Assembly: GCA_037133915.1 (NCBI GenBank)
Contig: JBAXND010000003.1
Location: forward strand, 62,001-126,000
Direction: 5' to 3'
Source: Bacteroidota bacterium
Lineage (GTDB): Bacteria > Bacteroidota > Bacteroidia > Bacteroidales > CAIWKO01
DNA: 64,000 nt
Under the pieces are notes generated by a model. That model saw only the letters and a program-made list of their open reading frames with translations. It ran no database searches and was not told the origin of the DNA. The translations under genes and the position numbers were made by a program. Shown here one piece after another: positions 1 through 8,721 of this stretch (position 1 is the stretch's first letter; each line of letters starts with the position of its first letter).

Positions 1-2
1 AG

Positions 3-1037
3 AACGATAACCTGTTCAGCCACGGATGTTGCAGACGCAATTCCTATGACTGGTTGGGCGCTATCAAACTTCCGGCAGCTTGGGTTCCTTTTGATTTTGT
101 TGAGGTAAGGTTCAAAAACAGCCGCAAGGATTTTTTCAAAGTTCCTCCCAAGTCTGATTTTGTTGTAGGTGATATCGTTGCCGTTGAGGCTTCGCCCGGG
201 CATGATATCGGGATTATTACCCTCACCGGCGAGACCACCCGCCTGCAAATGAAAAAGAAAAAAGTAAATCCCGATACCTACGAAGGCAAAAAAGTATATC
301 GTAAAGCACGGCCCTCAGATCTTGAAAAATGGATGTCGGCAGTGGTGCAGGAAAATACCACCATGGTCAAATCAAAACGCATCGTTCAGAAGCTTAATCT
401 GCAGATGAAAATGAACGATGTGGAGTTTCAGGGAGATAACACCAAGGCAATTTTTTATTATACCGCCGAAGAACGCGTCGATTTCCGCGAACTTATCAAA
501 GTACTCGCCGAAGAATTTGGCGTTCGCATTGAAATGAAACAGGTAGGTGTCAGACAGGAGGCAAGCAGTCTGGGAGGATTAGGCACTTGCGGCCGAGAAT
601 TATGCTGCTCATCATGGCTCTATGATTTCAAATCCGTTTCCACTCATTCAGCCCGCGTACAACAGATTTCTGTAAATCCTCAGAAATTAGCAGGGCAATG
701 CAGTAAGCTCAAATGCTGCCTGAACTATGAATTCGATACCTACCTCGATGCCAGCAGGGATATTCCTTCAGCCGACATTCTTATTAAAACGAAAAAAGGA
801 ACGGCATCCTTCCAGAAGGCCGATGTGTTCAAAAAAGTTATTTGGTATTCATACGTAACCGATGTGAACAATCTGATTGCGATTCCACTCGATATCGTGA
901 AAAAGATTATTGCCGATAATGCCAAAGGAATTATCCCCGACAAACTCGAACAATTTGTTGTGGTTAAAGAGAAAAAAGTGGATTTTGAAAATGCAGAAGA
1001 CGCGCTGAATCGCTTTGATCACCGCCGTAAAAAATAA
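3..1037 (+). CDS. PSP1 domain protein (RicT/YaaT-like), 5' partial
   Basis: The reading frame is open to the left edge, so the N-terminus is missing; the TTG at 54 is internal, because in-frame codons before it encode the family-like segment with the SHGCCR cysteines. The protein matches the PSP1 family (RicT/YaaT). It has a basic N-terminal part and a cysteine-rich core with GTCGRELCC and, further on, KCCLNYE, which in RicT-type proteins can bind an iron-sulfur cluster. The C-terminus is lysine-rich. In Firmicutes, RicT works with RicA and RicF in RNA processing and development; in Bacteroidota the role is less clear. Its place directly upstream of gldH and PBP1A is a common Bacteroidota arrangement, with a 24 nt gap to gldH suggesting one transcript. 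Family assignment is firm; function is inferred. Confidence 0.9.
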   Translation, partial: NDNLFSHGCCRRNSYDWLGAIKLPAAWVPFDFVEVRFKNSRKDFFKVPPKSDFVVGDIVAVEASPGHDIGIITLTGETTRLQMKKKKVNPDTYEGKKVYRKARPSDLEKWMSAVVQENTTMVKSKRIVQKLNLQMKMNDVEFQGDNTKAIFYYTAEERVDFRELIKVLAEEFGVRIEMKQVGVRQEASSLGGLGTCGRELCCSSWLYDFKSVSTHSARVQQISVNPQKLAGQCSKLKCCLNYEFDTYLDASRDIPSADILIKTKKGTASFQKADVFKKVIWYSYVTDVNNLIAIPLDIVKKIIADNAKGIIPDKLEQFVVVKEKKVDFENAEDALNRFDHRRKK

Positions 1038-1061
1038 TGCGTTTTCCACAATAACAAGCCA

Positions 1062-1580
1062 ATGAGAGTAAGGATGCACAATAATTTCATTCAATCCCGG
1101 GCGCGCAGAGTGCTTCAAAAATCCGTTTTATTGATGATGCCTTTCGTCGTTTTTTTTCTTACCGCATGCGATTCGAAAATGGTATATGAGAAAAATAAAA
1201 AAATGGATGAGGCAACATGGAACAGTACCGATATTGTGAAATTCAACGTCGCCATACCCGATACCGTTACCGGATATAACTATTATATCAATATCAGGAA
1301 TACTACCGATTACGGCTTTGCAAACCTGTTTATGTTCGTGAAAACAGTTTACCCCGACGGCAAAATTTCTGTGGATACGGTTGAATGTTATCTTGCCGAT
1401 ATTCAGGGACGATGGCTTGGTAAAGGGCAGGGTCGAATCATTGATAACAGGATACTTTTTCGTAAGAGCGTTCGCTTTCCTCAGGCCGGAGTTTATTCGT
1501 TTGAATACGAACAGGGAATGCGTGTAAACCAGCTTTACGGAATTGAAGACATCGGAATCAGAATAGAGAAATCAGAATAA
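1062..1580 (+). CDS. gldH: Gliding motility lipoprotein GldH
   Basis: A 172-residue lipoprotein with a positively charged N-terminus, a hydrophobic stretch (about residues 21-34) and a lipobox (LTAC, Cys36) followed by DSKMVYEKNK, typical of GldH. The rest is a beta-rich periplasmic domain with the family-like segment YNYYINIRNTTDYGFANL. GldH is one of the lipoproteins required for gliding and T9SS function in Flavobacterium; it also occurs in non-gliding Bacteroidota, where it probably supports the cell envelope or T9SS. Only 7 nt separate it from the PBP1A gene, so the two are probably co-transcribed. PorX (24842-26398) and T9SS cargo (48669-58165) in the same window fit an active T9SS. The N-terminus is somewhat long, so an internal Met5 start is possible. 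Confidence 0.88.
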   Translation: MRVRMHNNFIQSRARRVLQKSVLLMMPFVVFFLTACDSKMVYEKNKKMDEATWNSTDIVKFNVAIPDTVTGYNYYINIRNTTDYGFANLFMFVKTVYPDGKISVDTVECYLADIQGRWLGKGQGRIIDNRILFRKSVRFPQAGVYSFEYEQGMRVNQLYGIEDIGIRIEKSE

Positions 1581-1587
1581 TTATATT

Positions 1588-3948
1588 ATGGCCGCATTGA
1601 TTGTGAAAGGTAAAAAAGCCGGCGATAAGGGCGAATTCAGCAAATATGTAAAATATTTCTGGATCCTGTACGCTTCTGTTGCCGGATTTATTGTAATCCT
1701 GTTCACCATTATTTCACTTGGGTGGATGGGGTTTATGCCCTCTTTTGAAGAACTCGAAAATCCGCATTCAAATCTGGCCTCCGAGATTATCTCGGCCGAC
1801 CAGGTGTTGCTCGGCAAATACTATATTGAGAATCGATCGAATGTCCACTTTTCTGACCTTTCACCTAATTTAATAAACGCACTTGTTGCAACGGAAGATG
1901 CCCGTTTTACTGAACATTCGGGAGTGGATATGCGCAGTATTTTCAGAGTGTTCTGGAAAACTTTATTGGGAGGTGATAAAAGTTCGGGTGGGGGAAGTAC
2001 GATCACGCAACAGCTTGCCAAAAATCTTTTTCCGCGCGACGAAAAACCCTCATTCATTAAATTATTTTCAACAAAACTTCGCGAATGGGTTACGGCAATT
2101 AAACTGGAACGTAACTATACCAAAGAAGAAATTATTGCCATGTATCTGAATACGGTCGATTTTGGCAGCCAGTCTTTCGGGGTGAAATCTGCCGCTCGCA
2201 CCTTTTTTAATAAATCGCCTGATGCACTCAGCGTTCAGGAAGCTGCCGTTTTGGTTGGCATTCTGAAGGCTCCTACAAAATTCAGTCCCGTCCGCAACCC
2301 CATGACGGCGCTGAAACGCCGCGAAATTGTTCTCAGCCAGATGGAAAGTTATGGCTTTTTATCATTTAAAGAATACGACTCTATCAGGCGTCTGCCCATG
2401 GATATGACCGGTTATCAGATTCAGGATCATACCGCCGGAACCGCAACTTACTTTCGGGAGTATCTCAGAGGCGTCCTTACCGCCCAAAAGCCTAACGAGG
2501 AGGATTATGCCGATGACAAAAAGTACAAGGAAACGTTGAATGAGTGGGAAAATAATGCCCTGTACGGTTGGTGTAATAAAAATAAAAAAACTGACGGAAC
2601 GCCGTATAATATCTATAAAGACGGTCTGAGAATCTTCACCACAATCAATTCCAGGATGCAGCAATATGGCGAAGAGGCCGTGGCTGAGCATCTCGGAAAT
2701 GAACTTCAGGACGAGTTTTATGCTCACTGGAAAGGTGTCAGGAAAGCGCCTTATGATGCACGTCTGACAGAGAAACAGATTGACGATCTCATCAGGCAGT
2801 CTATGGTCCGTTCAGAACGTTACCAAAGTATGATGCGCGCCAAAGCCAGTAAGGAAACAATCGATAAAGCCTTCAATACGAAAGTTAAAATGAAAGTGTT
2901 TTCGTGGCATGGCGAAATTGATACAGTCATGTCACCGATTGATTCTATAAAATATCAAAAATGGTTTTTGCTGGCCGGTCTCATGTCAATGGAACCGCAA
3001 ACGGGATATGTCAGAGCGTATGTGGGCGGCATCAATTATCGCTATTTTCAGTACGACCATGTGTGCCTTGCAAAACGACAGGTGGGTTCTACCTTTAAAC
3101 CATTCGTATATACACTCGCCATGCAGGAAGGCGAATTTTCTCCCTGCTCCAAAATCCCAAATGTGCCTGTTACTTTTGACCTGCCCAACGGCCAACGGTG
3201 GGAACCCAAAAATTCCAGCAAGTACAAGGAAGGTGAGATGGTAACACTTAAAGAAGCACTCGCCAATTCCATCAACTGGATATCTGCATTTCTGATAAAA
3301 CGGTACTCACCGGGACCTGTTATTAAAGTTGCCCGTAAAATGGGTATTAAGAGCGATATTCCGGAGGTTTATGCCATTTGTTTGGGCGTTGCGGAATTAT
3401 CGTTGTACGAAATGGTGGGAGCAATGTCAACCTACGCGAATAAGGGTGTTTATACAGAGCCGATATTTGTTACACGAATTGAAGATAAATATGGCAATGT
3501 TCTGGATCAATTTGTTCCGCGAAAGAATGAAGCCATGAGTGAAGAAACGGCCTATCTGATGATAAACCTTATGCAAGGCGTTGTGGAAGGTGGTACCGGC
3601 AGCCGACTTCGTGGTAAGTATGGATTTACGGCACCCATTGCAGGTAAAACTGGTACAACCGACAATAACTCTGATGGCTGGTTTATGGGAATTACACCCG
3701 AACTGGTAACCGGAGTTTGGGTAGGTTGTGAAGACAGAAGCGTGCATTTCAGGAGTACTTTACTTGGTCAGGGAGCAAACATGGCTCTTCCAATTTGGGC
3801 ACTCTATATGAAAAGGGTATATGCGGATAAATCGCTTAAAATTTCACAAACCGACCACTTCGAAGCACCGCGCAAACCACTTTCTGTAGATATGGATTGT
3901 TCAAAAACCGGAAGTGGTCAGCATTCAATTAATTTCGATATACCATAA
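1588..3948 (+). CDS. mrcA: Penicillin-binding protein 1A, bifunctional transglycosylase/transpeptidase
   Basis: A 786-residue class A PBP that polymerises and crosslinks peptidoglycan at the inner membrane. There is one N-terminal membrane anchor (about residues 28-50). The GT51 glycosyltransferase domain follows, with EDARFTEHSGVD (catalytic Glu), GGSTITQQLAKNLF and the NTVDFG segment. The transpeptidase domain has the serine motif STFK (Ser501, Lys504), a SIN-type second motif in ANSINW, and KTGT (687-690), so both active sites look intact. Length is normal for the family. It sits between gldH and a membrane protein in the same direction, as often seen in Bacteroidota. ATG start at 1588 follows the gldH stop by 7 nt. 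Confidence 0.95.
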   Translation: MAALIVKGKKAGDKGEFSKYVKYFWILYASVAGFIVILFTIISLGWMGFMPSFEELENPHSNLASEIISADQVLLGKYYIENRSNVHFSDLSPNLINALVATEDARFTEHSGVDMRSIFRVFWKTLLGGDKSSGGGSTITQQLAKNLFPRDEKPSFIKLFSTKLREWVTAIKLERNYTKEEIIAMYLNTVDFGSQSFGVKSAARTFFNKSPDALSVQEAAVLVGILKAPTKFSPVRNPMTALKRREIVLSQMESYGFLSFKEYDSIRRLPMDMTGYQIQDHTAGTATYFREYLRGVLTAQKPNEEDYADDKKYKETLNEWENNALYGWCNKNKKTDGTPYNIYKDGLRIFTTINSRMQQYGEEAVAEHLGNELQDEFYAHWKGVRKAPYDARLTEKQIDDLIRQSMVRSERYQSMMRAKASKETIDKAFNTKVKMKVFSWHGEIDTVMSPIDSIKYQKWFLLAGLMSMEPQTGYVRAYVGGINYRYFQYDHVCLAKRQVGSTFKPFVYTLAMQEGEFSPCSKIPNVPVTFDLPNGQRWEPKNSSKYKEGEMVTLKEALANSINWISAFLIKRYSPGPVIKVARKMGIKSDIPEVYAICLGVAELSLYEMVGAMSTYANKGVYTEPIFVTRIEDKYGNVLDQFVPRKNEAMSEETAYLMINLMQGVVEGGTGSRLRGKYGFTAPIAGKTGTTDNNSDGWFMGITPELVTGVWVGCEDRSVHFRSTLLGQGANMALPIWALYMKRVYADKSLKISQTDHFEAPRKPLSVDMDCSKTGSGQHSINFDIP

Positions 3949-3957
3949 TTGGCAATA

Positions 3958-5316
3958 ATGAGAATGTCTGTTTTCGGAATTATAAAAAAAATATTCCGCA
4001 AAAGTTCTTTACTGGTTATTATTATTGTAATGACCTTCTATGTTACAGAATGGAAAAATGCTGCCTATTGGAAACAGCAGCGTATTTTAGCGAATGACGT
4101 TATTTGCTACTACAATTATCTTCCCGCTGCTTTTATTTACCACGACTTGTCTTTTAAGGATAAACCCGTGCGTGGCGGATACAGCATTACCAACGACGGC
4201 AAAAGGGTGGAAAAAATGTCGATGGGAATCAGCTACTTTTATGCGCCGTTTTTCTTTGCAGCCATGGCATACGTGAAAGCGGCGAGATTGCCAATGAACG
4301 AATACAGCATGCCCTTTGAATTTGCCATAAGCCTGAGTAGTCTTGTATTTGCGTTGCTGGCAATGATTGTGCTGCGAAAAGTTCTTCTGATGTTCTTTTC
4401 TGATGCGGTTGCGGCCTTCGTTATTCTAACAATATTTGCCGGTACAAATATCTTTTTTTATTCCGTCTATCAAGGACCGATGTCTCATGTCTATAATTTT
4501 TTCTTGTATTCCTGCTTACTCTATCTTACCGTTCGATGGCACGAAAAACCTTCAATTAAATATTCTGTTTTAGCAGGTCTGGTAATTGGAGTGACTGTGC
4601 TGGCAAGACCTACCAATATAGTTGTCCTCATAGTACCGATTTTATTTGGAATAATAAGCAGGGAAACACTGCTTGCAAAACTGGCACTCATCCGGCAGCA
4701 TTGGATGAAACTGGTAATTGTTGCCTTTGTTGCCTTTCTGGCGTGGGTGCCTCAATTTATTTACTGGAAATCTTATACCGGACACTGGCTCGTGTATTCT
4801 TATGGTAAAGAATCTTTTTTCTGGGCAAATCCCCACATCATACTTGGTTTGTTTGGCTATCGCAGCGGATGGCTGGTTTATTCTCCACTTATGGTACTTT
4901 CATTGGTGGGAATTTTATTCTTGTGGAAGTATCAGCGCAAATTTTTCTTCCCGGTCCTTATTTTCTTTTTTGTAAGTATCTATGTTATTTTTAGCTGGTG
5001 GTGTTATTGGTATGTTGGATTCGGACTGCGGGCAATGATTGAAAGTACTGCAATACTTGCCTTGCCTCTCGGCGCATTTTTTACCTGGCTCTTTGCCCGA
5101 AAGTGGTACCTGAAAACAATATTTTTCCTGCTGTTTTTTGGCTTCATTGAACTTAATTTATTTCAGACATGGCAGTATGCCGCCGGTCTTATTCATTACG
5201 ACGGGATGAATAAAAAATTATACTGGACTATGTTCTTTAAAAGAACATGGCCCGCTGATTATGGTCAACTTGTAAATAGACCCGATTATGAAAAAGCCGG
5301 TAAAGGGCAAGATTAA
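3958..5316 (+). CDS. Polytopic membrane protein, GT39/PMT-like
   Basis: About 452 residues with roughly ten hydrophobic segments spread along the whole length. An early periplasmic-type loop carries charged residues (NDGKRVEKMSMG), and LARPTNIV and GYRSGWLVYSPL are typical of the GT39/ArnT/PMT-like glycosyltransferase membrane families. Such enzymes transfer sugars from polyprenyl-phosphate carriers in the inner membrane; the acceptor cannot be told from sequence. ATG 3958 is preferred over the TTG at 3949, which directly abuts the PBP1A stop. It is the last gene before a strong terminator at 5331-5366, so it ends the PSP1-gldH-PBP1A transcript. A plain uncharacterised membrane protein is the alternative. 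Confidence 0.6.
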   Translation: MRMSVFGIIKKIFRKSSLLVIIIVMTFYVTEWKNAAYWKQQRILANDVICYYNYLPAAFIYHDLSFKDKPVRGGYSITNDGKRVEKMSMGISYFYAPFFFAAMAYVKAARLPMNEYSMPFEFAISLSSLVFALLAMIVLRKVLLMFFSDAVAAFVILTIFAGTNIFFYSVYQGPMSHVYNFFLYSCLLYLTVRWHEKPSIKYSVLAGLVIGVTVLARPTNIVVLIVPILFGIISRETLLAKLALIRQHWMKLVIVAFVAFLAWVPQFIYWKSYTGHWLVYSYGKESFFWANPHIILGLFGYRSGWLVYSPLMVLSLVGILFLWKYQRKFFFPVLIFFFVSIYVIFSWWCYWYVGFGLRAMIESTAILALPLGAFFTWLFARKWYLKTIFFLLFFGFIELNLFQTWQYAAGLIHYDGMNKKLYWTMFFKRTWPADYGQLVNRPDYEKAGKGQD

Positions 5317-5330
5317 TGAATACATGAAAT

Positions 5331-5366
5331 AAAAAAACCGCAGCGTTCATCGCTGCGGTTTTTTTT
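5331..5366. terminator. Bidirectional rho-independent terminator
   Basis: A perfect 8-bp stem (CCGCAGCG / CGCTGCGG) with a 5-nt loop is flanked by seven A on the left and eight T on the right, so it can stop transcription on both strands. It lies exactly between two convergent genes, the GT39-like protein (+) and the DUF1573 protein (-). Confidence 0.92.
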
Positions 5367-5380
5367 ATAACTAAAAGAAA

Positions 5381-6478
5381 TTATTGAGCAGGTTTATCAA
5401 CTGTTCCTGTAATATTCAAAGTCACCGATGAGTTATTCGGGTCGTTGGTTATTACGGTAACGGTTTTGTGCTGTTTGCCTTCTTTACCTGCCGTATTGAA
5501 TGAAATCTTGATATTGCTGGATTCGCCTTTTTTCAATACGCTTTTTTCCGGAGTGCTTGCCGTACATCCGCAGCTGGCTTTGGTTTTACGAATTATCAAA
5601 TCGTTTTCGCCATCGTTACGGAATTCAAAACTATAATCAACTTTATCGCCCTGTTTTACATTGGGAAATTCATAGGTTGTGGTTGTGAAAACAACTTTGG
5701 GCGATTTGGCTAATTGCTCCGGGGTTAAGGTTGAAAAATCTTCAACAATATTCAAACTGATGCTGAGCGTTTTTTGTGCCTGAGCACTGTCATTTGTATT
5801 AATATTAATACGGTCATAAAGATATCCGAAATCATTTTTAAGTTTGGCATCGTAAGTAATGATTATCAGACCTTCTTTACCTGGCTTAAGTGTTTCCGGG
5901 ATTACCTTTGCAGTCATGTAGGCCGGTATGTCTTTGCCAATTTCAAGGGTCATGTTTTGTTTCCAGTCATTATAGATTTTCATCGTATCAGTGCGCACTT
6001 CAATATTTTTCACGTTTTGTAAATTGAGCTGTGACGATTCGAAGCGGAGGTTGCCAAGCTTGGTAGGATAAAGATCCGTATAGGTTTTCTGACGCGGAAG
6101 TACAGTGCCTTTAATCGTCAGAGAAATGTTTTGATTGTCGGGGTCATTGGTGGTTACCGCAATGCCTTTGGCAAATTCACCCGGACGATTACGTGGATCA
6201 AATGTAGCATCAACAAAGCCTTTTCCACCAGGTTTAATCGCTTCTTTCGTCCAGTTGGATGTTGTGCATCCACAACCGGGCTTCACATTTACAATTTTCA
6301 GGGTGTCGTTACCCGTATTAGTTAGCTTAAAAGAACAGGTGACAAATCCGCCATCTTCTTTTATCTGCCCAAAGTCATGAACCATTGATTCAAATTTGAT
6401 AGTGGCTTTTTTTTGAGCAAAACCGGTCAATGCAAGTACTGCAAAAATGGCCGTCATGAGAACCGTTAATCTTTTCAT
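5381..6478 (-). CDS. Exported protein with two DUF1573 domains
   Basis: 365 residues with a Sec signal peptide (about 1-21, ending GFAQ). Two DUF1573 (ASPM/SPD-2/Hydin-like, Ig-fold) domains are visible: one near residues 27-115 (VHDFGQIKEDGG, then GCGCTTSNW) and one near 265-350 (YEFPNVKQGDKVDY, then SCGCTAS). A more divergent beta-rich stretch joins them. The CGCT motifs and the closing TNDPxN pattern are typical. The family is abundant in Bacteroidota envelopes, with no defined biochemical role; it is thought to act in protein binding. A well-formed sigma-type promoter lies at 6502-6534 and a terminator at 5331-5366, so it appears to be a single-gene transcript. Confidence 0.85.
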   Translation of the reverse strand: MKRLTVLMTAIFAVLALTGFAQKKATIKFESMVHDFGQIKEDGGFVTCSFKLTNTGNDTLKIVNVKPGCGCTTSNWTKEAIKPGGKGFVDATFDPRNRPGEFAKGIAVTTNDPDNQNISLTIKGTVLPRQKTYTDLYPTKLGNLRFESSQLNLQNVKNIEVRTDTMKIYNDWKQNMTLEIGKDIPAYMTAKVIPETLKPGKEGLIIITYDAKLKNDFGYLYDRININTNDSAQAQKTLSISLNIVEDFSTLTPEQLAKSPKVVFTTTTYEFPNVKQGDKVDYSFEFRNDGENDLIIRKTKASCGCTASTPEKSVLKKGESSNIKISFNTAGKEGKQHKTVTVITNDPNNSSVTLNITGTVDKPAQ

Positions 6479-6501
6479 AACACAGATAATTTTAGTTTGT
6501 A

Positions 6502-6534
6502 CAAAGTTATTAAAATTTAATTAAAAGTAGCAAT
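6502..6534 (-). promoter_or_regulatory. Bacteroidota-type promoter for the DUF1573 gene
   Basis: On the minus strand, TAACTTTG (6509-6502) matches the -7 consensus TAnnTTTG, and a TTG (6533-6531) lies 21 nt upstream as the -33 element. The -7 box is 23 nt before the ATG at 6478. Confidence 0.6.
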
Positions 6535-6541
6535 TATCTTT

Positions 6542-7075
6542 TCATTTTATTCTGCTGAATTTATCGAATTCTCCCTTTTGTATCATACCGGAAATTACGG
6601 CACTGTCGTGCTCGCAGTGGCAGGAATACATAATATCTAAAGGATTGGTGTCAATAATATGATTCAGTAGCTGCTCGGTTGTTGGGGTTGTTTCAAGCGC
6701 GGCATATTCAGCGTAGGTGTAACTTAAAAACGCTATATCGCTGCCGATTCCTCGATTATCCAGCAAAAAACCATCAGGAAGTTGTGTTGGAATAGCGAGC
6801 TTGCCCCTGAAATATATATCCTTGACATCCGGAAAAGAAACAATCATTGTCTTTTCCTTATTAAGGGAAATGGGCACATTTTGTAAATAATCTTTCTTCG
6901 TCTTATATATTATTACAGGCGGTTGTACCATTTGTGTTGTGTGGTCGGCACTGTTTTGTTCTGTTACTGCGGATTGTCCGGCATTTTTATTAGACCTGCA
7001 CGAAATTAGGGATAATATAAATACGGATATCAAGAGTTGTACAAAGAAAAATTTAATAGAGGCATTTTTTTTCAT
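6542..7075 (-). CDS. Lipoprotein of unknown function
   Basis: 177 residues with a basic, hydrophobic leader and a clear lipobox (LISC, Cys26), followed by a polar linker (RSNKNAGQ) and a mixed alpha/beta domain. I do not recognise a family. The C-terminal part contains NPLDIMYSCHCEHDSAV with several Cys/His residues that could be structural or bind metal, but this is not established. It is divergent from cysC. Its stop is 63 nt from the start of the downstream DUF1573 gene, which has its own promoter, so co-transcription is not required. Confidence 0.7.
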   Translation of the reverse strand: MKKNASIKFFFVQLLISVFILSLISCRSNKNAGQSAVTEQNSADHTTQMVQPPVIIYKTKKDYLQNVPISLNKEKTMIVSFPDVKDIYFRGKLAIPTQLPDGFLLDNRGIGSDIAFLSYTYAEYAALETTPTTEQLLNHIIDTNPLDIMYSCHCEHDSAVISGMIQKGEFDKFSRIK

Positions 7076-7140
7076 GCCGGCACCCCATCAAAATAAGTGC
7101 CAGTTGCAGAATGTCATGCTCTGTTTATGTCATTTTTTAG

Positions 7141-7148
7141 TACTTTTG
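7141..7148 (+). promoter_or_regulatory. -7 box for the cysCDN operon
   Basis: TACTTTTG matches TAnnTTTG, 36 nt upstream of the cysC ATG at 7185. No clear TTTG -33 element is seen at 19-21 nt. Its position supports the downstream start at 7185 rather than the much longer reading frame that opens at 6939. Confidence 0.5.
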
Positions 7149-7184
7149 CACCCTGTTAGAGAAAAACAAATTAATAGCAGCAGA

Positions 7185-7808
7185 ATGAGAATGCGGATCC
7201 TCACGGAGTTTAATAGTTATATCAGGCGTAACAGAAGGCGTTTTTTGCTGAGGCAGGATCCCAAAGTTATCTGGCTTACAGGCTTGTCGGGTGCAGGAAA
7301 AACCACCATAGCACAGGCACTTGAAAAAACAATTCAACGCAAAGGATATTTTACAAAGTTATTTGATGGCGACATTATTCGTCAGGGACTAAATAAAGAC
7401 CTTGGCTTTTCGATGGAAGACAGACTGGAGAATATCAGACGTACTGCCGAAGTTGCAAAATTATTTACCGATCACGGTCTTGTTGTCATCTGCAGTTTTA
7501 TCACACCCAAAAAAGAAATGCGCGACCTTGCCCGCGAAATCATCGGTAAGGATCGCTTTATCGAAGTTTATGTAAATTGCCCTTTTGATGTCTGTGAACA
7601 ACGAGATGTTAAAGGACTCTACAAGCAGGCAAGAGCAGGCGTAATCAAGGATTTTACGGGTATCGGCTCCGGATTTGAACCGCCCCTGCATCCTGATATT
7701 GAACTCAAAACCGATGTTTGGACGGTACGACATACCGTTAAATTTATTGTCAGACGTGTTATACCACTTATCCGATATCAGAAAAGAAAATGGTTTCTTA
7801 TAACCTAA
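7185..7808 (+). CDS. cysC: Adenylylsulfate (APS) kinase
   Basis: About 207 residues. APS kinase phosphorylates adenosine 5'-phosphosulfate to PAPS in the cytoplasm. The P-loop is GLSGAGKT (33-40), followed by FDGDIIRQGLNKDLGFS (the DGD/LN..LGFS substrate motif), ENIRR, and the C-terminal GIGSGFEPPLHPDIEL segment. The frame is open upstream to 6939, but family length, the -7 box at 7141 and absence of homology argue for the ATG at 7185 (or 7191). Its last 19 nt overlap the start of cysD, so the two are translationally linked. With cysD and cysN it forms a sulfate activation operon. An APS kinase in an organism whose CysH looks APS-reductase-like is noteworthy (see findings). Confidence 0.93.
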   Translation: MRMRILTEFNSYIRRNRRRFLLRQDPKVIWLTGLSGAGKTTIAQALEKTIQRKGYFTKLFDGDIIRQGLNKDLGFSMEDRLENIRRTAEVAKLFTDHGLVVICSFITPKKEMRDLAREIIGKDRFIEVYVNCPFDVCEQRDVKGLYKQARAGVIKDFTGIGSGFEPPLHPDIELKTDVWTVRHTVKFIVRRVIPLIRYQKRKWFLIT

Positions 7809-8695
7809 ATCATTTAGAACAACTGGAGTCAGAATCCATCTTCATTATGCGTGAAGTGGTTTCTCAGTTTGAGCGCCCTGCACTGCTGTTTTCAGGCGGT
7901 AAAGATTCAATTGTAATGCTGCAGCTTGCGGTTAAAGCATTTTGGCCGGCAAAGCTTCCATTCCCATTATTACACATTGATACCGGTCATAATTTTCCGG
8001 AAACCATTCGCTATCGCGATGAACTTGCCGAAAAAATTGGTGCGAAACTGGTGGTTGGATACGTGCAGGATTCTATTGACAAAGGACGTGCTACCGAAGA
8101 AACCGGTTACTATGCCAGCAGAAATGTATTGCAAACGGTTACTCTGCTCGATACCATCGAAGAATATAAATTTGATGCTGCCATGGGCGGCGGGCGACGC
8201 GATGAAGAGAAGGCACGTGCCAAGGAACGCTTCTTTTCACATCGTGATGAATTCGGTCAATGGGATCCGAAAAATCAACGTCCTGAACTCTGGACTTTAT
8301 TCAACGGACGCAAAAGAATGGGCGAACATTTCAGAGTGTTCCCACTGAGCAATTGGACCGAAATGGATGTCTGGCAGTACATACTTCGTGAAAATATTGA
8401 AATGCCTTCGCTTTATTTTTCGCATGATCGCGAATGCTTCATTCGCGACGGCGTGATATATGCCGCAACCGATGTTATTAAGCGCAAACCTGACGAAGTT
8501 GTTGAGACAATGACTGTCCGTTTTCGCACAATTGGAGATATGACATGCACCGGCGCCACCCTTTCTAAAGCATCAACACTCGAAGAAATTGTTGGGGAAG
8601 TTGCTGCATCCAGAGTAACCGAACGCGGCAGCCGGCTTGATGATAAACGCTCCGAATCGGCCATGGAAGATCGGAAAAAGGAAGGTTATTTCTAA
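7790..8695 (+). CDS. cysD: Sulfate adenylyltransferase subunit 2
   Basis: 301 residues, the normal CysD length. With the GTPase CysN it makes APS from ATP and sulfate. It has the N-type ATP-pyrophosphatase PP-motif FSGGKDS (34-40), LLHIDTGHNFPET, the GGGRRDEEKARAKER segment, LSNWTEMDVWQYI and a C-terminal ERGSRLDDK stretch, all typical of CysD. The ATG at 7790 lies inside the end of cysC (19 nt overlap); cysN begins 26 nt downstream. No sign of truncation. Confidence 0.96.
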   Translation: MVSYNLNHLEQLESESIFIMREVVSQFERPALLFSGGKDSIVMLQLAVKAFWPAKLPFPLLHIDTGHNFPETIRYRDELAEKIGAKLVVGYVQDSIDKGRATEETGYYASRNVLQTVTLLDTIEEYKFDAAMGGGRRDEEKARAKERFFSHRDEFGQWDPKNQRPELWTLFNGRKRMGEHFRVFPLSNWTEMDVWQYILRENIEMPSLYFSHDRECFIRDGVIYAATDVIKRKPDEVVETMTVRFRTIGDMTCTGATLSKASTLEEIVGEVAASRVTERGSRLDDKRSESAMEDRKKEGYF

Positions 8696-8721
8696 TCCAC
8701 GTCAACCTGTTTTGAGATATT

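Noticed and set aside
54..1037. Complete PSP1 gene starting at TTG 54
   Set aside because: The frame continues to the window edge with family-like sequence, so the gene is partial.
6939..7184. Longer N-terminus for CysC
   Set aside because: The extra 82 residues overlap the divergent lipoprotein gene, are unlike APS kinases, and precede the -7 box at 7141.
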